Below are positions 50,829 through 58,540 of a DNA stretch of 64,000 bases, piece by piece. Origin of the DNA: Actinospineispora eucalypti (lineage in GTDB: Bacteria; Actinomycetota; Actinomycetes; Mycobacteriales; Pseudonocardiaceae); assembly GCA_014208095.1 (NCBI GenBank), contig JACHMT010000005.1:434001-498000 (forward strand), read 5' to 3'. Every line of letters starts with the position of its first letter. Position 1 is the stretch's first letter. The position numbers and the translations under genes were made by a program. Under the pieces are notes generated by a model, which searched no databases, had not been told where the DNA came from, and was given only the letters and a program-made list of their open reading frames with translations.

Positions 50829-52073
50829 ATGACTTCCCACGACCTGATCGAGACGGCCCCGGAGCGGGTCTGGCCGGGCTGGCTGGCCCTGCTGGCCGGG
50901 CCGCTGTCCTTCGGCATCACCGGACCCGCGCTGGTGCTGCCGGAGGTGGCCGCCGACCTGGGCGTGCCGGTGGCCGGGGCGGCGGCGCTGGTCACCGCGT
51001 TCGGCTGGGGGATTGCGGTGGGCACCCCGCTGCTGGGCGGGTTGCTCGCCCGCCGGGGCGCCCGCGCCACCCTGGCGGCCTGTGCGGTCCTGGTGGTGGC
51101 CGGCGCGGCGCTGATCCTGGCTGTGCGCTGGTTGCCCGCGTTGGTGGTCGGCTCGGCGTTGCAGGCGCTGGCCGGCGCCGGGTTCACCGTGGTGGCGATG
51201 AGCCTGGCCGGGTCTCCGCCGGCGATGGGTCTGGTGACGTCCTCGCTGGCCGGCATCGGCGCGGTCGCCCCGCTGATCGGCACGCACGTGAGCGCGGCGA
51301 CGAGCTGGCAGGTGACCCTGGCGCTGCCGCTGCTCAGCCTGTTCGCCCTGCCCGCCGCCATGCGCGGCAGCACCGGTTCGGGTGCCGGTTCGGGCACCCT
51401 CGGTTCGGGTGCCGGGGAGAGGCCGGGCGAGCGGTCGGGCGCGGACCCGCTGGGCGCGGTGCTGGTGGTCGGCCTGGTCACCGCGCTGGTGTTCCTGCCG
51501 CACCGGCCGCTGGCGGCGGCCGTCGCCGGGCTGCTCGCGGTGGCGCTGCTCGGCTGGTGGCTGCGCCGCCGGCCGGACGGGTTCGCGCCGGTGGAGGTGT
51601 TGTCCAGCCGAGTGTTCGCCGGTTCGGCGTTGCTGGCCTTCGGGTTGGCGCTGGTGAACTTCGGCGTGGTGTACGCGGTGCCCGGGCTGCTGGGCGAGCA
51701 GACCGGCTGGTCCGGTGCGCTGATCGGCATCGGAATGCTGGTGCCCTACCTGGCCGGTGGCCTCGGCTCCTGGCCGCTGGTGGCCGCCTCCGCGCGGCTG
51801 CGCCTGCCGGTGCTGGTCGCGGCGCTGGCCGGTGGGTGCCTGGCCGCGGTCGCGGCGGCGGTCGGCTCGGCGCTGACCGGGTCGACCCCGCTGCTGTTCG
51901 CCGCCATGCTGCTCGGTTCGCTCAGCGCGGCGACCGGCCAGGGCGCGCTGGCGCTGCGGGCCGGCGGTGCGGTTCCGGAGGCCGCGCGGCCGACCGCGAT
52001 CGGGCTGTTCAACCTGTGCTACCTGCTGGGCGCGGCGTTCGGCCCGGCGATCGCGGCGGGAGCGACCACGTGA
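50829..52073 (+). CDS. MFS transporter, 12-helix type
   Basis: A 414-residue major facilitator protein: GPLSFGITGPALVLPEVAAD in helix 1, ALVTAFGWGIAVGTPLLGGL, RRGARATLAACAVLVVAGAA (motif A region), a central loop rich in Gly/Ser (residues 180-215), then LGEQTGWSGALIGIGMLVPY. Starts 6 nt after the FMN reductase stop and overlaps the next transporter by GTGA, so all three are co-expressed. Substrate unknown. Confidence 0.85.
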   Translation: MTSHDLIETAPERVWPGWLALLAGPLSFGITGPALVLPEVAADLGVPVAGAAALVTAFGWGIAVGTPLLGGLLARRGARATLAACAVLVVAGAALILAVRWLPALVVGSALQALAGAGFTVVAMSLAGSPPAMGLVTSSLAGIGAVAPLIGTHVSAATSWQVTLALPLLSLFALPAAMRGSTGSGAGSGTLGSGAGERPGERSGADPLGAVLVVGLVTALVFLPHRPLAAAVAGLLAVALLGWWLRRRPDGFAPVEVLSSRVFAGSALLAFGLALVNFGVVYAVPGLLGEQTGWSGALIGIGMLVPYLAGGLGSWPLVAASARLRLPVLVAALAGGCLAAVAAAVGSALTGSTPLLFAAMLLGSLSAATGQGALALRAGGAVPEAARPTAIGLFNLCYLLGAAFGPAIAAGATT

Positions 52074-53551
52074 GCGAGCAGATCACTCCGGCCCGCGCGG
52101 GCCCGCGGGAATGGCTCGGGCTGGCCGTGCTGGCGCTGCCCACCCTGCTGCTGGCGCTGGACCAGAGCGTGCTGTTCCTGGCCGCGCCGCACCTGGCCGC
52201 CGACCTGCGGCCCACCGCCGGGCAGATGTTGTGGATCATGGACAGTTACGGCTTCATGATCGCCGGCTTCCTGGTGACCATGGGCACGCTGGGCGACCGG
52301 ATCGGCCGGCGCCGGCTGCTCATGATCGGCTCGGCGGCATTCGGGGCGGCCTCGGTGCTGGCCGCGTACTCGGCCAGCGCGGAGATGCTGATCGCCACCC
52401 GGGCGCTGCTCGGCGTGGCGGCGGCCACCCTGATGCCGGCCACGTTGGCGCTGATCCGGAACATGTTCGCCGTCGCGGCCCAGCGCGCGCTCGCGGTCGC
52501 GGTGTGGATGAGCTGCTTCTCCGCCGGCACCGCGCTGGGCCCGCTGGTGGGCGGGGCCGTGCTGGAGCACTTCTGGTGGGGCGCGGCCTTCCTGATGGGG
52601 GTGCCGGTGATGGTCCTGCTGCTGGTCGGTGCGCCGGCGCTGCTGCCGGAGTACCGGGATCCCACGCCCGGGCGGCTGGACCTGGGCAGCGTGGCTCTCT
52701 CCCTCGGCGCGGTGCTGCCGGTGGTCTACGGTCTGAAGGAGATCGCCCAGGGCGGTTCGGCGCCGGTCGCGCTGATGATGGCCGCCGGTGGCGCGGCAAT
52801 CGGCTACTGGTTCGTGCGCCGGCAGCGCTCGCTGGCCAGCCCGCTGCTGGACCTGCGGTTGTTCGCCGAACGGAAGGTCGGCGCCGCGCTGGTGGTGATC
52901 ATGCTCGGCATGGTCGCGGTGGGCGGCATGTTCCTGGTGTTCACCCAGTACGTGCAGCTGGTGCTGGGGTTGTCGCCGTGGTTGTCCGGGCTGGCCATGG
53001 TGCCGTCCGCACTGGCCATGATCGCGGGGACCATGCTGGCCCCGTGGCTGGCCCGGCGGACCTCGGCCGGCACCGCGATCGGCGCCGGGCTGGTGGTCTC
53101 CGCCGCCGGGTTCGGCTCGCTGGCCCTGGCGGGGCCGGGTACCGGCCTGGTCCCGGTGCTGGCGGGGCTGACCGTGGCCTTCCTGGGCGCCGGGCCGTTC
53201 GGTGCGCTGGGTATCGGGCTGGTGGTCGAGTCCGCCCGGCCGGAGAGAGCGGGCGCGGCTTCCTCGCTGTCCGAGACCAGCGGGGAGTTCGGCGTGGCCG
53301 TCGGGCTGGCCCTGCTGGGCAGCGTCGCCGCCGCCGTCTACCGGTCCCGGCTGGAGGTGACCCGGCCGCCCGGCACCCCGGCCGAGGCGGCGGCGACCGC
53401 CCGGGAGGGCCTCGCGGCGATCGCCGAGCCGGGACCGCTGCTGGATGCCGCGCGCGCCGCGTTCACCGAAGGGCTGAACGCCGTCTCGGTGGTCGCGGCG
53501 GCGCTGGTCCTGCTGCTCGCCGCGCTGGCCATGCTCCGTCTGAGGGATTGA
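52070..53551 (+). CDS. MFS transporter, DHA2 (14-helix) family
   Basis: A 493-residue drug:H+ antiporter-type transporter. LDQSVLFLAAPHLAADLRPT (helix 1, acidic residue), MLWIMDSYGFMIAGFLVTMG, GDRIGRRRLLMIGSAAFGAA (motif A) and ALLGVAAATLMPATLALIRN (motif C) are visible. It is adjacent to a 12-helix MFS protein and an FMN reductase, suggesting export of a redox-active or antibiotic-like compound. GTG 52070 overlaps the previous stop. Confidence 0.9.
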   Translation: MSEQITPARAGPREWLGLAVLALPTLLLALDQSVLFLAAPHLAADLRPTAGQMLWIMDSYGFMIAGFLVTMGTLGDRIGRRRLLMIGSAAFGAASVLAAYSASAEMLIATRALLGVAAATLMPATLALIRNMFAVAAQRALAVAVWMSCFSAGTALGPLVGGAVLEHFWWGAAFLMGVPVMVLLLVGAPALLPEYRDPTPGRLDLGSVALSLGAVLPVVYGLKEIAQGGSAPVALMMAAGGAAIGYWFVRRQRSLASPLLDLRLFAERKVGAALVVIMLGMVAVGGMFLVFTQYVQLVLGLSPWLSGLAMVPSALAMIAGTMLAPWLARRTSAGTAIGAGLVVSAAGFGSLALAGPGTGLVPVLAGLTVAFLGAGPFGALGIGLVVESARPERAGAASSLSETSGEFGVAVGLALLGSVAAAVYRSRLEVTRPPGTPAEAAATAREGLAAIAEPGPLLDAARAAFTEGLNAVSVVAAALVLLLAALAMLRLRD

Positions 53552-53556
53552 TCGAG

Positions 53557-53841
53557 GTGCCGGAACCGGTCGATGCTGAGCGGATGCGCACCGTGCTCGC
53601 AATCGTCATCGGCCTGGTGCTGGCCGTCGTGGTGGTCATGGTCACCCGGTCGAACCCGGCCTGGCGGGGCCGGGCCCTCGCCGGGTTCATCGCCGTCTGG
53701 TTCGTGGCCTGCGCGGTGGACACCTACGCGGGGGTGAACGCCGGCTACTCGCTCGGCGAGGAGCTGCTCATCCACTTGGTGATCTTCGTGGTCCCCGCGC
53801 TGGCCGCCTACCTGCTGGCCCGGCGGCTGGCGCCGAACTGA
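53557..53841 (+). CDS. Small three-helix membrane protein
   Basis: A 94-residue protein with three predicted helices (VLAIVIGLVLAVVVVMVT, ALAGFIAVWFVACAVDTYAG, LLIHLVIFVVPALAAYLLAR). No family is recognised. It follows the DHA2 transporter by 5 nt and may be a small accessory or unrelated. GTG 53557 has GAGGGA 9 nt upstream; ATG 53584 is the alternative start. It is convergent with msrB with an 11-nt gap. Confidence 0.7.
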   Translation: MPEPVDAERMRTVLAIVIGLVLAVVVVMVTRSNPAWRGRALAGFIAVWFVACAVDTYAGVNAGYSLGEELLIHLVIFVVPALAAYLLARRLAPN

Positions 53842-53852
53842 GAGCGTCCGGG

Positions 53853-54263
53853 TCAGCCCTCGTCCGGCACCAGCCGCAGGGACACGCTGTTGATGCAGTA
53901 GCGCAGGTCGGTGGGGGTGTCGTAGCCCTCGCCGGCGAACACGTGGCCCAGGTGGCTGTGGCAGGTGCCGCACAGCACCTCGGTGCGCGCCATGCCCAGG
54001 CTGTTGTCGGTGCGCTCGATCACCGCGTCCCCGGCCAGCGGGGTGAAGAACGACGGCCAGCCGCAGTGGGACTCGAACTTGGTCTCGCTGCGGAAAAGCT
54101 CCGTGCCGCAGGCCCGGCAGCTGTAGATGCCGACCGTCTTGGTGTCGGTGTACTCACCGGTGAACGGCCGCTCGGTGCCGGCCTCGCGGAGCACGTGGTA
54201 CTCCTCCGGAGTGAGCTGCTCGCGCCACTCCTGCTCGGACTTGACGACCTTGGCTTCTTCCAT
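53853..54263 (-). CDS. msrB: Peptide-methionine (R)-S-oxide reductase MsrB
   Basis: Reduces methionine-R-sulfoxide in proteins (136 aa). Zinc site Cys49/Cys52 (SCRACG) and Cys98/Cys101 (CGTCH), catalytic Cys123 in RYCINSVSL, and GWPSFF plus TEVLCGTCHSHLGHVF are all canonical. Thioredoxin-type recycling probably uses Cys67 (SHCGWPS). Counterpart of Rv2674. ATG 54263. Confidence 0.96.
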   Translation of the reverse strand: MEEAKVVKSEQEWREQLTPEEYHVLREAGTERPFTGEYTDTKTVGIYSCRACGTELFRSETKFESHCGWPSFFTPLAGDAVIERTDNSLGMARTEVLCGTCHSHLGHVFAGEGYDTPTDLRYCINSVSLRLVPDEG

Positions 54264-54370
54264 GCCTACACGCTAATACGAATCTCGGGTGGGCAGCTCC
54301 GCGAGTACGGCCCGGATCGCCCGCCTTCAACCGACCGGCGGATGACGGCATGGCGGACCACCCACGCCGG

Positions 54371-54676
54371 TCAGAGCCAGGTGGCGATCACGAAGCCGAG
54401 CGCGTCGGTGATCAGGAACCCGGCCACCAGCAGGATCAGCCCGACCAGGACGATGGCCAGCAGCCGCCGGCCGCCGCGGGCCCGGTTGGCCGAGTCGGCG
54501 AAGTCGGACACCCCGTCCAGGTAGCCCTCGACGGTGAAGGTGGGCCGGTCCTGGCGCATCCGGTCCAGGTGCGCGGCGAAGGCCTGGGCCTCGGGGTCGT
54601 CCGGGTCGAGGCCGATCAGCTCGTCGTCGAACGGCGGGGCCGGGCGGGTCGGCTCGGCGGGATCGCGGCTCGGCAT
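54371..54676 (-). CDS. Small single-helix membrane protein
   Basis: A 101-residue protein: an acidic N-terminal half (FDDELIGLDPDDPEAQAFAA) and one C-terminal helix (LLAIVLVGLILLVAGFLITD). Family not recognised. ATG 54676 is 6 nt after TACCGT (54688 to 54683), so probably leaderless and driven from the -10 shared with the LigD-pol gene on the other strand. Confidence 0.72.
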   Translation of the reverse strand: MPSRDPAEPTRPAPPFDDELIGLDPDDPEAQAFAAHLDRMRQDRPTFTVEGYLDGVSDFADSANRARGGRRLLAIVLVGLILLVAGFLITDALGFVIATWL

Positions 54677-54682
54677 GCCACC

Positions 54683-54692
54683 ACGGTAGCGT
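54683..54692. promoter_or_regulatory. Symmetric bidirectional -10 element for the small membrane protein and LigD-pol
   Basis: ACGGTAGCGT contains TAGCGT on the plus strand (54687-54692) and TACCGT on the minus strand (54688 to 54683), sharing TA. The LigD-pol ATG starts 7 nt after one and the membrane protein ATG 6 nt after the other, as for leaderless transcripts. Layout matches 21411-21420. Confidence 0.6.
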
Positions 54693-54699
54693 CTGGTGA

Positions 54700-55725
54700 A
54701 TGAGTCGATCGCCGGCGGTTGAGCTGACCGTGCCGGGTCCGGAGGGGGAACGCACCGTCCGGGTTTCCAACCCGGACAAGGTGTACTTCCCGGACCGGGG
54801 GATCACCAAGCGCGAGGTGGTCGAGTACTACCTGGCCGTGGCCGAGCCGCTGCTGCGGGCGATCGGACACCGGCCGACCACGCTGAAGCGGTTCGTGGAC
54901 GGGGTGACCGGCGAGCCGTTCTACCAGAAGCGCCTGCCCAAGGGCGCCCCCGACTGGGTGCGCACCGCTCGCATCACCTTTCCCAGCGGGCGGCCGGCCG
55001 ACGAGGTCTGCCCGACCGAGCCGGCCGTGCTGGCCTGGGCGGCGAACCTGGGCACACTGGACTTCCACCCCTGGCCGGTGCGGGACACCGACACCGACCA
55101 CCCCGACGAGCTGCGCATCGACCTGGACCCCCAGCCCGGGACCGACTTCGCCGACGCGGTCGCCGTGGCCGGCGTGCTGCGTGAGGTGCTGGACGAGGCC
55201 GGCCTGGTCGGCTGGCCGAAGACCTCCGGCGGGCGCGGCGTGCACGTGAACGTGCGGATCCGCCCGGAGTGGACGTTCACCGAGGTGCGCCGAGCAGTGA
55301 TCACCATCGGCCGCCGGGTGACCTCGAAGGTGCCCGACCGGGCCACCATCGAGTGGTGGAAGGAGAGCCGGGGCGAGCGGGTCTTCCTGGACTACAATCA
55401 GGCGTGCCGGGACCGCACCGTGGCCAGCGCCTGGTCGGTGCGCGGCCGACCGGGGGCCACGGTCTCCTTTCCGGTGCGCTGGGACGAGCTGGCCGACGTG
55501 GACCCCGAGCAGTTCGAGCTGCGCTCGGTGCCGGGCCTGTTGGCCGAGCGGGGTGACGCGCACGCCGACATGGACCAGCACCCCGGCGGCCTGGAGACCG
55601 TGCTGGACTGGGCGGAGAAGGACGCCGCCGAGGGCCTCGGCGATCTCCCGTACCCGCCGGACTACCCCAAGATGCCCGGCGAACCCAAGCGCGTGCAGCC
55701 CTCCCGAGCGCGCAAAGACACTTAA
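54700..55725 (+). CDS. Stand-alone LigD-type DNA polymerase (NHEJ)
   Basis: A 341-residue archaeo-eukaryotic primase-fold polymerase, the PolDom of LigD without ligase or nuclease domains. SNPDKVYFPDRGITKREVVE, the metal-binding DLDPQPG (two Asp), TSGGRGVHVNVRI, and the third Asp/His region FLDYNQACRDRTVASAWSVR are present. Stand-alone members (mycobacterial PolD1/PolD2) fill gaps in non-homologous end joining. No Ku or ligase gene is in the window. ATG 54700 probably leaderless. Its TAA overlaps the convergent regulator stop by 4 bp. Confidence 0.92.
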   Translation: MSRSPAVELTVPGPEGERTVRVSNPDKVYFPDRGITKREVVEYYLAVAEPLLRAIGHRPTTLKRFVDGVTGEPFYQKRLPKGAPDWVRTARITFPSGRPADEVCPTEPAVLAWAANLGTLDFHPWPVRDTDTDHPDELRIDLDPQPGTDFADAVAVAGVLREVLDEAGLVGWPKTSGGRGVHVNVRIRPEWTFTEVRRAVITIGRRVTSKVPDRATIEWWKESRGERVFLDYNQACRDRTVASAWSVRGRPGATVSFPVRWDELADVDPEQFELRSVPGLLAERGDAHADMDQHPGGLETVLDWAEKDAAEGLGDLPYPPDYPKMPGEPKRVQPSRARKDT

Positions 55726-56546
55726 GCCAGCCGGGCCAGCTTGGCCGCGCTGGGGCTGCCGGGGTCGGCGGTGTAGATCACCAGGCGCAGGTCCGACCCG
55801 GGGATGAGCAGGGTCTGGCAGTCCAGCTCCAGCTCGCCCAGCTCCGGGTGCCGCACGAGCTTGCGCAGCACCGGCCGGGGCCGCACGTCGTGCTCCCGCC
55901 AGCTGGCGGCGAAGTCCGGGTCGTGCGCGGCGAACTCGTTCACCAGCTCGCCCAGGGCCGGCCGGGCCGGGTGCCGGGCGGTGGCCGCGCGCAGCTCGGC
56001 GGCCGCCTGCCGGGCGAACTCGGTGCCGGCGCCGTCCGGGGCGGCGCAGACCGTGCCGCCCAGCCGGATGGACAGCCGCACCACGTTGCGCTCCCGCGCC
56101 GGCAGCCGGCCGAAGTCGGTGATCAGTGCGGCCGCCTGGGCGTTCCACGCGACGATGTCCTGCCGTTCGTCGACCAGGTAGCCGGGGATCGGGGCCAGCT
56201 GGTCGAGCAGGCGCCGGGCGTGCGCGGGGACCTCGGCGGGCTCGGTCGGGCGTCCGTCGGTGGGAGCCTGGCCGGCCAGCCGGGCCAGGTGTTCCCGTTC
56301 GGTCCCGGTGAGCCTCAGCGCGGCGCCGAGCGCCGCCAGCACCTGCGGGGACGGCCGGGGTGCGCGGGCCTGCTCCAGGCGCTCGTAGTAGTTGGCGGAC
56401 ATCCCGGCCAGCGCGGCGACCTCCTCCCGGCGCAGGCCGGGGGTCCGCCGCCCCCGCCGGTCGGCCGGATGGGGCAGGGACACCTGCTCCGGGCGGAGTG
56501 CCTCCCGCCTGCGGCGCAGGAAGTCGGCCAGTTCACGGCGGCTCAC
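55722..56546 (-). CDS. MmyB-type XRE transcriptional regulator
   Basis: A 274-residue regulator: N-terminal XRE helix-turn-helix (RRTPGLRREEVAALAGMSAN, YYERLEQARAPRPSPQVLAA) and a C-terminal MmyB ligand-binding PAS-like domain (LDQLAPIPGYLVDERQDIVA through LELDCQTLLIPGSDLRLVIY). This family binds fatty-acid-like ligands in characterised members. It is divergent from the SnoaL/NAD(P)H-binding pair, a common arrangement in which it represses neighbouring reductases. GTG 56546 starts the HTH domain. Confidence 0.9.
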   Translation of the reverse strand: MSRRELADFLRRRREALRPEQVSLPHPADRRGRRTPGLRREEVAALAGMSANYYERLEQARAPRPSPQVLAALGAALRLTGTEREHLARLAGQAPTDGRPTEPAEVPAHARRLLDQLAPIPGYLVDERQDIVAWNAQAAALITDFGRLPARERNVVRLSIRLGGTVCAAPDGAGTEFARQAAAELRAATARHPARPALGELVNEFAAHDPDFAASWREHDVRPRPVLRKLVRHPELGELELDCQTLLIPGSDLRLVIYTADPGSPSAAKLARLA

Positions 56547-56647
56547 CCGGCCAGGTTCGCAGGTAGCCGGCGGTCCTGCCACGGACCGCCGGTCCGGGGC
56601 TGACCGGTCCGTTCCGCGCCGGTGCCCACCGGGGCCAGCCTGGCGGC

Positions 56648-57085
56648 ATGACACCAGAACAGACTTTCCGGCGGCTGCTCGAGCTGCTGCTGGCCAAGGA
56701 CATGGACGGGATCGCCGACCTGTGGGCGGGGGACGGCACGGCGGAGTTCCCGTTCGCCGAGGGCGGCTGGCCGAAGCGGCTGACCGGCCGGGAGGCGGTC
56801 CGCGGGTACCTGTCCGGCTACCCGGACCGGATGGACGTGCGGGACATTCCGGCGGTCACCGTGCACCACACCGAGCGACCGGACACCGTGGTGGTGGAGT
56901 TCACCGCGAGCGGCCGTACGGTGCGCACCGGCCGGCCCTACCGGCTGGACTACATCGCGGTGATCACCACCCGGGACGGGCTGATCACCGCCTACCGCGA
57001 CTACTGGAACCCGCTGGCCGCCGCCTCGGCCGCCGGCGCGCTGCCCGAGCTGCTCGCCGCGCTGAGCCCGGAGGTGACCGCGTGA
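56648..57085 (+). CDS. SnoaL/NTF2-like protein
   Basis: A 145-residue cone-barrel protein with FRRLLELLLAKDMDGIADLW, EFPFAEGGWPKRLTGREAVR and a strand-rich end VVVEFTASGRTVRTGRPYRL. SnoaL-like proteins are isomerases, cyclases or binding proteins. It overlaps the NAD(P)H-binding gene by GTGA, and both are divergent from the MmyB-type regulator, suggesting one inducible detoxification or metabolic unit. Confidence 0.87.
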   Translation: MTPEQTFRRLLELLLAKDMDGIADLWAGDGTAEFPFAEGGWPKRLTGREAVRGYLSGYPDRMDVRDIPAVTVHHTERPDTVVVEFTASGRTVRTGRPYRLDYIAVITTRDGLITAYRDYWNPLAAASAAGALPELLAALSPEVTA

Positions 57086-57921
57086 CCGGGGTTCTGGTCA
57101 CCGGGGCCACTGGGAAGACCGGGCGGGTGCTGGCCGGGCTGCTCCGGCAACGGGGCGTACCGGTGCGGGCGGCGAGCCGCAAGCCGCCGCCCGAGGAGCC
57201 GGGCGCGGTCCGGTTCGACTGGTACGACCCGGCCAGCCACGAGGCCGCGCTGCGCGGGGTGGATCGCGTCTACCTGGTGCCGCCGCTGCTGTGCGTGGAC
57301 CCGATGCCGGTGGTCGGGCCGTTCCTGGCCGAGGCGGACCGCCGGGGCGTGCGCCGGCTGGTGCTGCTCGGTTCGGCCGCCGTGCTGCGGGACGCGCCGG
57401 GCACGGTGGAGCTGGCCGACCGGGTGCGGTCCCGGCCCGGCTGGGTGGTGCTGCGCCCTTCCGGGTTCATGCAGACCTTCACCGGCGCGCACCCGGTGGC
57501 CGAGCGGATCCGCCGGCAGGGCGAGATCCATACCGCCGCCGGCGCCGGGCGGCTGGGCTGGATCGACACCCGGGACATCGCGGCGGTCGCCGCCGAACTG
57601 CTCGCCGACCCGACCACCGGCCGACCCGACCTGCTGCTGACCGGGCCGAAATCCCTCAGCTACCGGGACGCGGCGGCGGTCATCGCCGAACGCACCGGCC
57701 GGCCGGTCCGGGTGGTGGACATCGGCGTCGACGAGCTGGCCGCCCGCTATCGGGCGGCGGGTATGCCCGCCGACTTCGCCGCCAGCCTGGCCGGCGTGGA
57801 CGCGGACATCCGGGCCGGCCGGGAGGACCTGGTCAGCACCTCGGTACTGGACGTCACCGGCCGCCCGCCCCGCACCTTCACCGAGTTCGTCGAAGAACAC
57901 GCCGGGGAGTGGACCGGCTAG
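57082..57921 (+). CDS. NmrA-like NAD(P)-binding protein
   Basis: A 279-residue atypical short-chain dehydrogenase: GVLVTGATGKTGRVLAGLLR (G-x-x-G-x-x-G), AASRKPPPEEPGAV, YLVPPLLCVDPMPVVGPFLA, and the substrate-side SYRDAAAVIAERTGRPVRVV typical of QOR2/NmrA-like reductases. The catalytic YxxxK is absent, as in this branch. Co-translated with SnoaL. Its TAG stop overlaps the convergent Doc stop by 4 bp (57918-57921). Confidence 0.88.
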   Translation: MTGVLVTGATGKTGRVLAGLLRQRGVPVRAASRKPPPEEPGAVRFDWYDPASHEAALRGVDRVYLVPPLLCVDPMPVVGPFLAEADRRGVRRLVLLGSAAVLRDAPGTVELADRVRSRPGWVVLRPSGFMQTFTGAHPVAERIRRQGEIHTAAGAGRLGWIDTRDIAAVAAELLADPTTGRPDLLLTGPKSLSYRDAAAVIAERTGRPVRVVDIGVDELAARYRAAGMPADFAASLAGVDADIRAGREDLVSTSVLDVTGRPPRTFTEFVEEHAGEWTG

Positions 57922-58301
57922 CCGCCCGGCACAGACCAGGCGCGCAGAGGCTCCGCGATCTTCTCCAGGTCGGCCAGATCCCCGGCCGCCACCGCAACCA
58001 CGAGATCGACCCGCTCGTCCTCTGTCGCCTCCAGGGCGAACCCGTTGAGGTGCAAAAACACCGCACACGCGGCGAAGCCGAGCCGTTTGTTGCCGTCCAC
58101 CAGGGCGTGATTGCAGACCAACGAGTGCAGCAGCGCCGCCGCTTTCAGGTGTAGGTCGGGGTAGGCGTCCTGACCGAACACGGTAGCCCTCGGGCGGGCA
58201 ATGGCTGCCTCGAGCAGGCCGTAGTCACGGACCAGGGGCTCGGGTCCCACAGCCGCCCGTGCGATCGTGATCAGGTCGTCGAGATCGAGGTACTCGGTCA
58301 C
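57918..58301 (-). CDS. doc: Doc-type toxin (Fic/Doc fold)
   Basis: A 127-residue Fic-fold protein of the Doc subfamily, whose phage P1 member phosphorylates EF-Tu. The active site reads HALVDGNKR (residues 65-73): His65, Asp69, Asn71 and Lys72 are kept, while the usual Phe of HxFxD is Leu. RDYGLLEAAIARPRATVFGQ is also characteristic. GTG 58301 starts immediately after the antitoxin stop, so translation is coupled. It has no AMPylation-type HPFxxGNGR loop. Confidence 0.9.
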   Translation of the reverse strand: MTEYLDLDDLITIARAAVGPEPLVRDYGLLEAAIARPRATVFGQDAYPDLHLKAAALLHSLVCNHALVDGNKRLGFAACAVFLHLNGFALEATEDERVDLVVAVAAGDLADLEKIAEPLRAWSVPGG

Positions 58302-58508
58302 TCAGGCCTCGCCGAGCCTACGTAGCACCTCGGCGTGGTTGGCCATCACGTGCTGAACGGCCTTGTGGACCCGAGCTTCGTGCGCTCGACGGGAGACGTA
58401 CTCGCGGACCGCCTCCCGGGCCACGTCCTGCATGGACCTGCCCTCGCTGTCGGCCTGTGCGCGCAGCGCGGTGGCCTCGTCGTCGGTCAGTCGCAGGGTC
58501 ATCGCCAT
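58302..58508 (-). CDS. Ribbon-helix-helix antitoxin of the Doc toxin
   Basis: A 68-residue RHH (CopG/VapB-like) protein: beta strand MTLRLTDDEATALRAQADSE and helix 2 SMQDVAREAVREYVSRRAHE, followed by a basic helix that probably neutralises Doc. It is not a Phd/YefM-type antitoxin, the classical Doc partner. ATG 58508 or ATG 58502 starts the gene. Position upstream of doc on the same strand is the standard antitoxin-first order. Confidence 0.87.
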   Translation of the reverse strand: MAMTLRLTDDEATALRAQADSEGRSMQDVAREAVREYVSRRAHEARVHKAVQHVMANHAEVLRRLGEA

Positions 58509-58540
58509 GGCTGCGATGATACCAGTCAGATACCAGTCGG

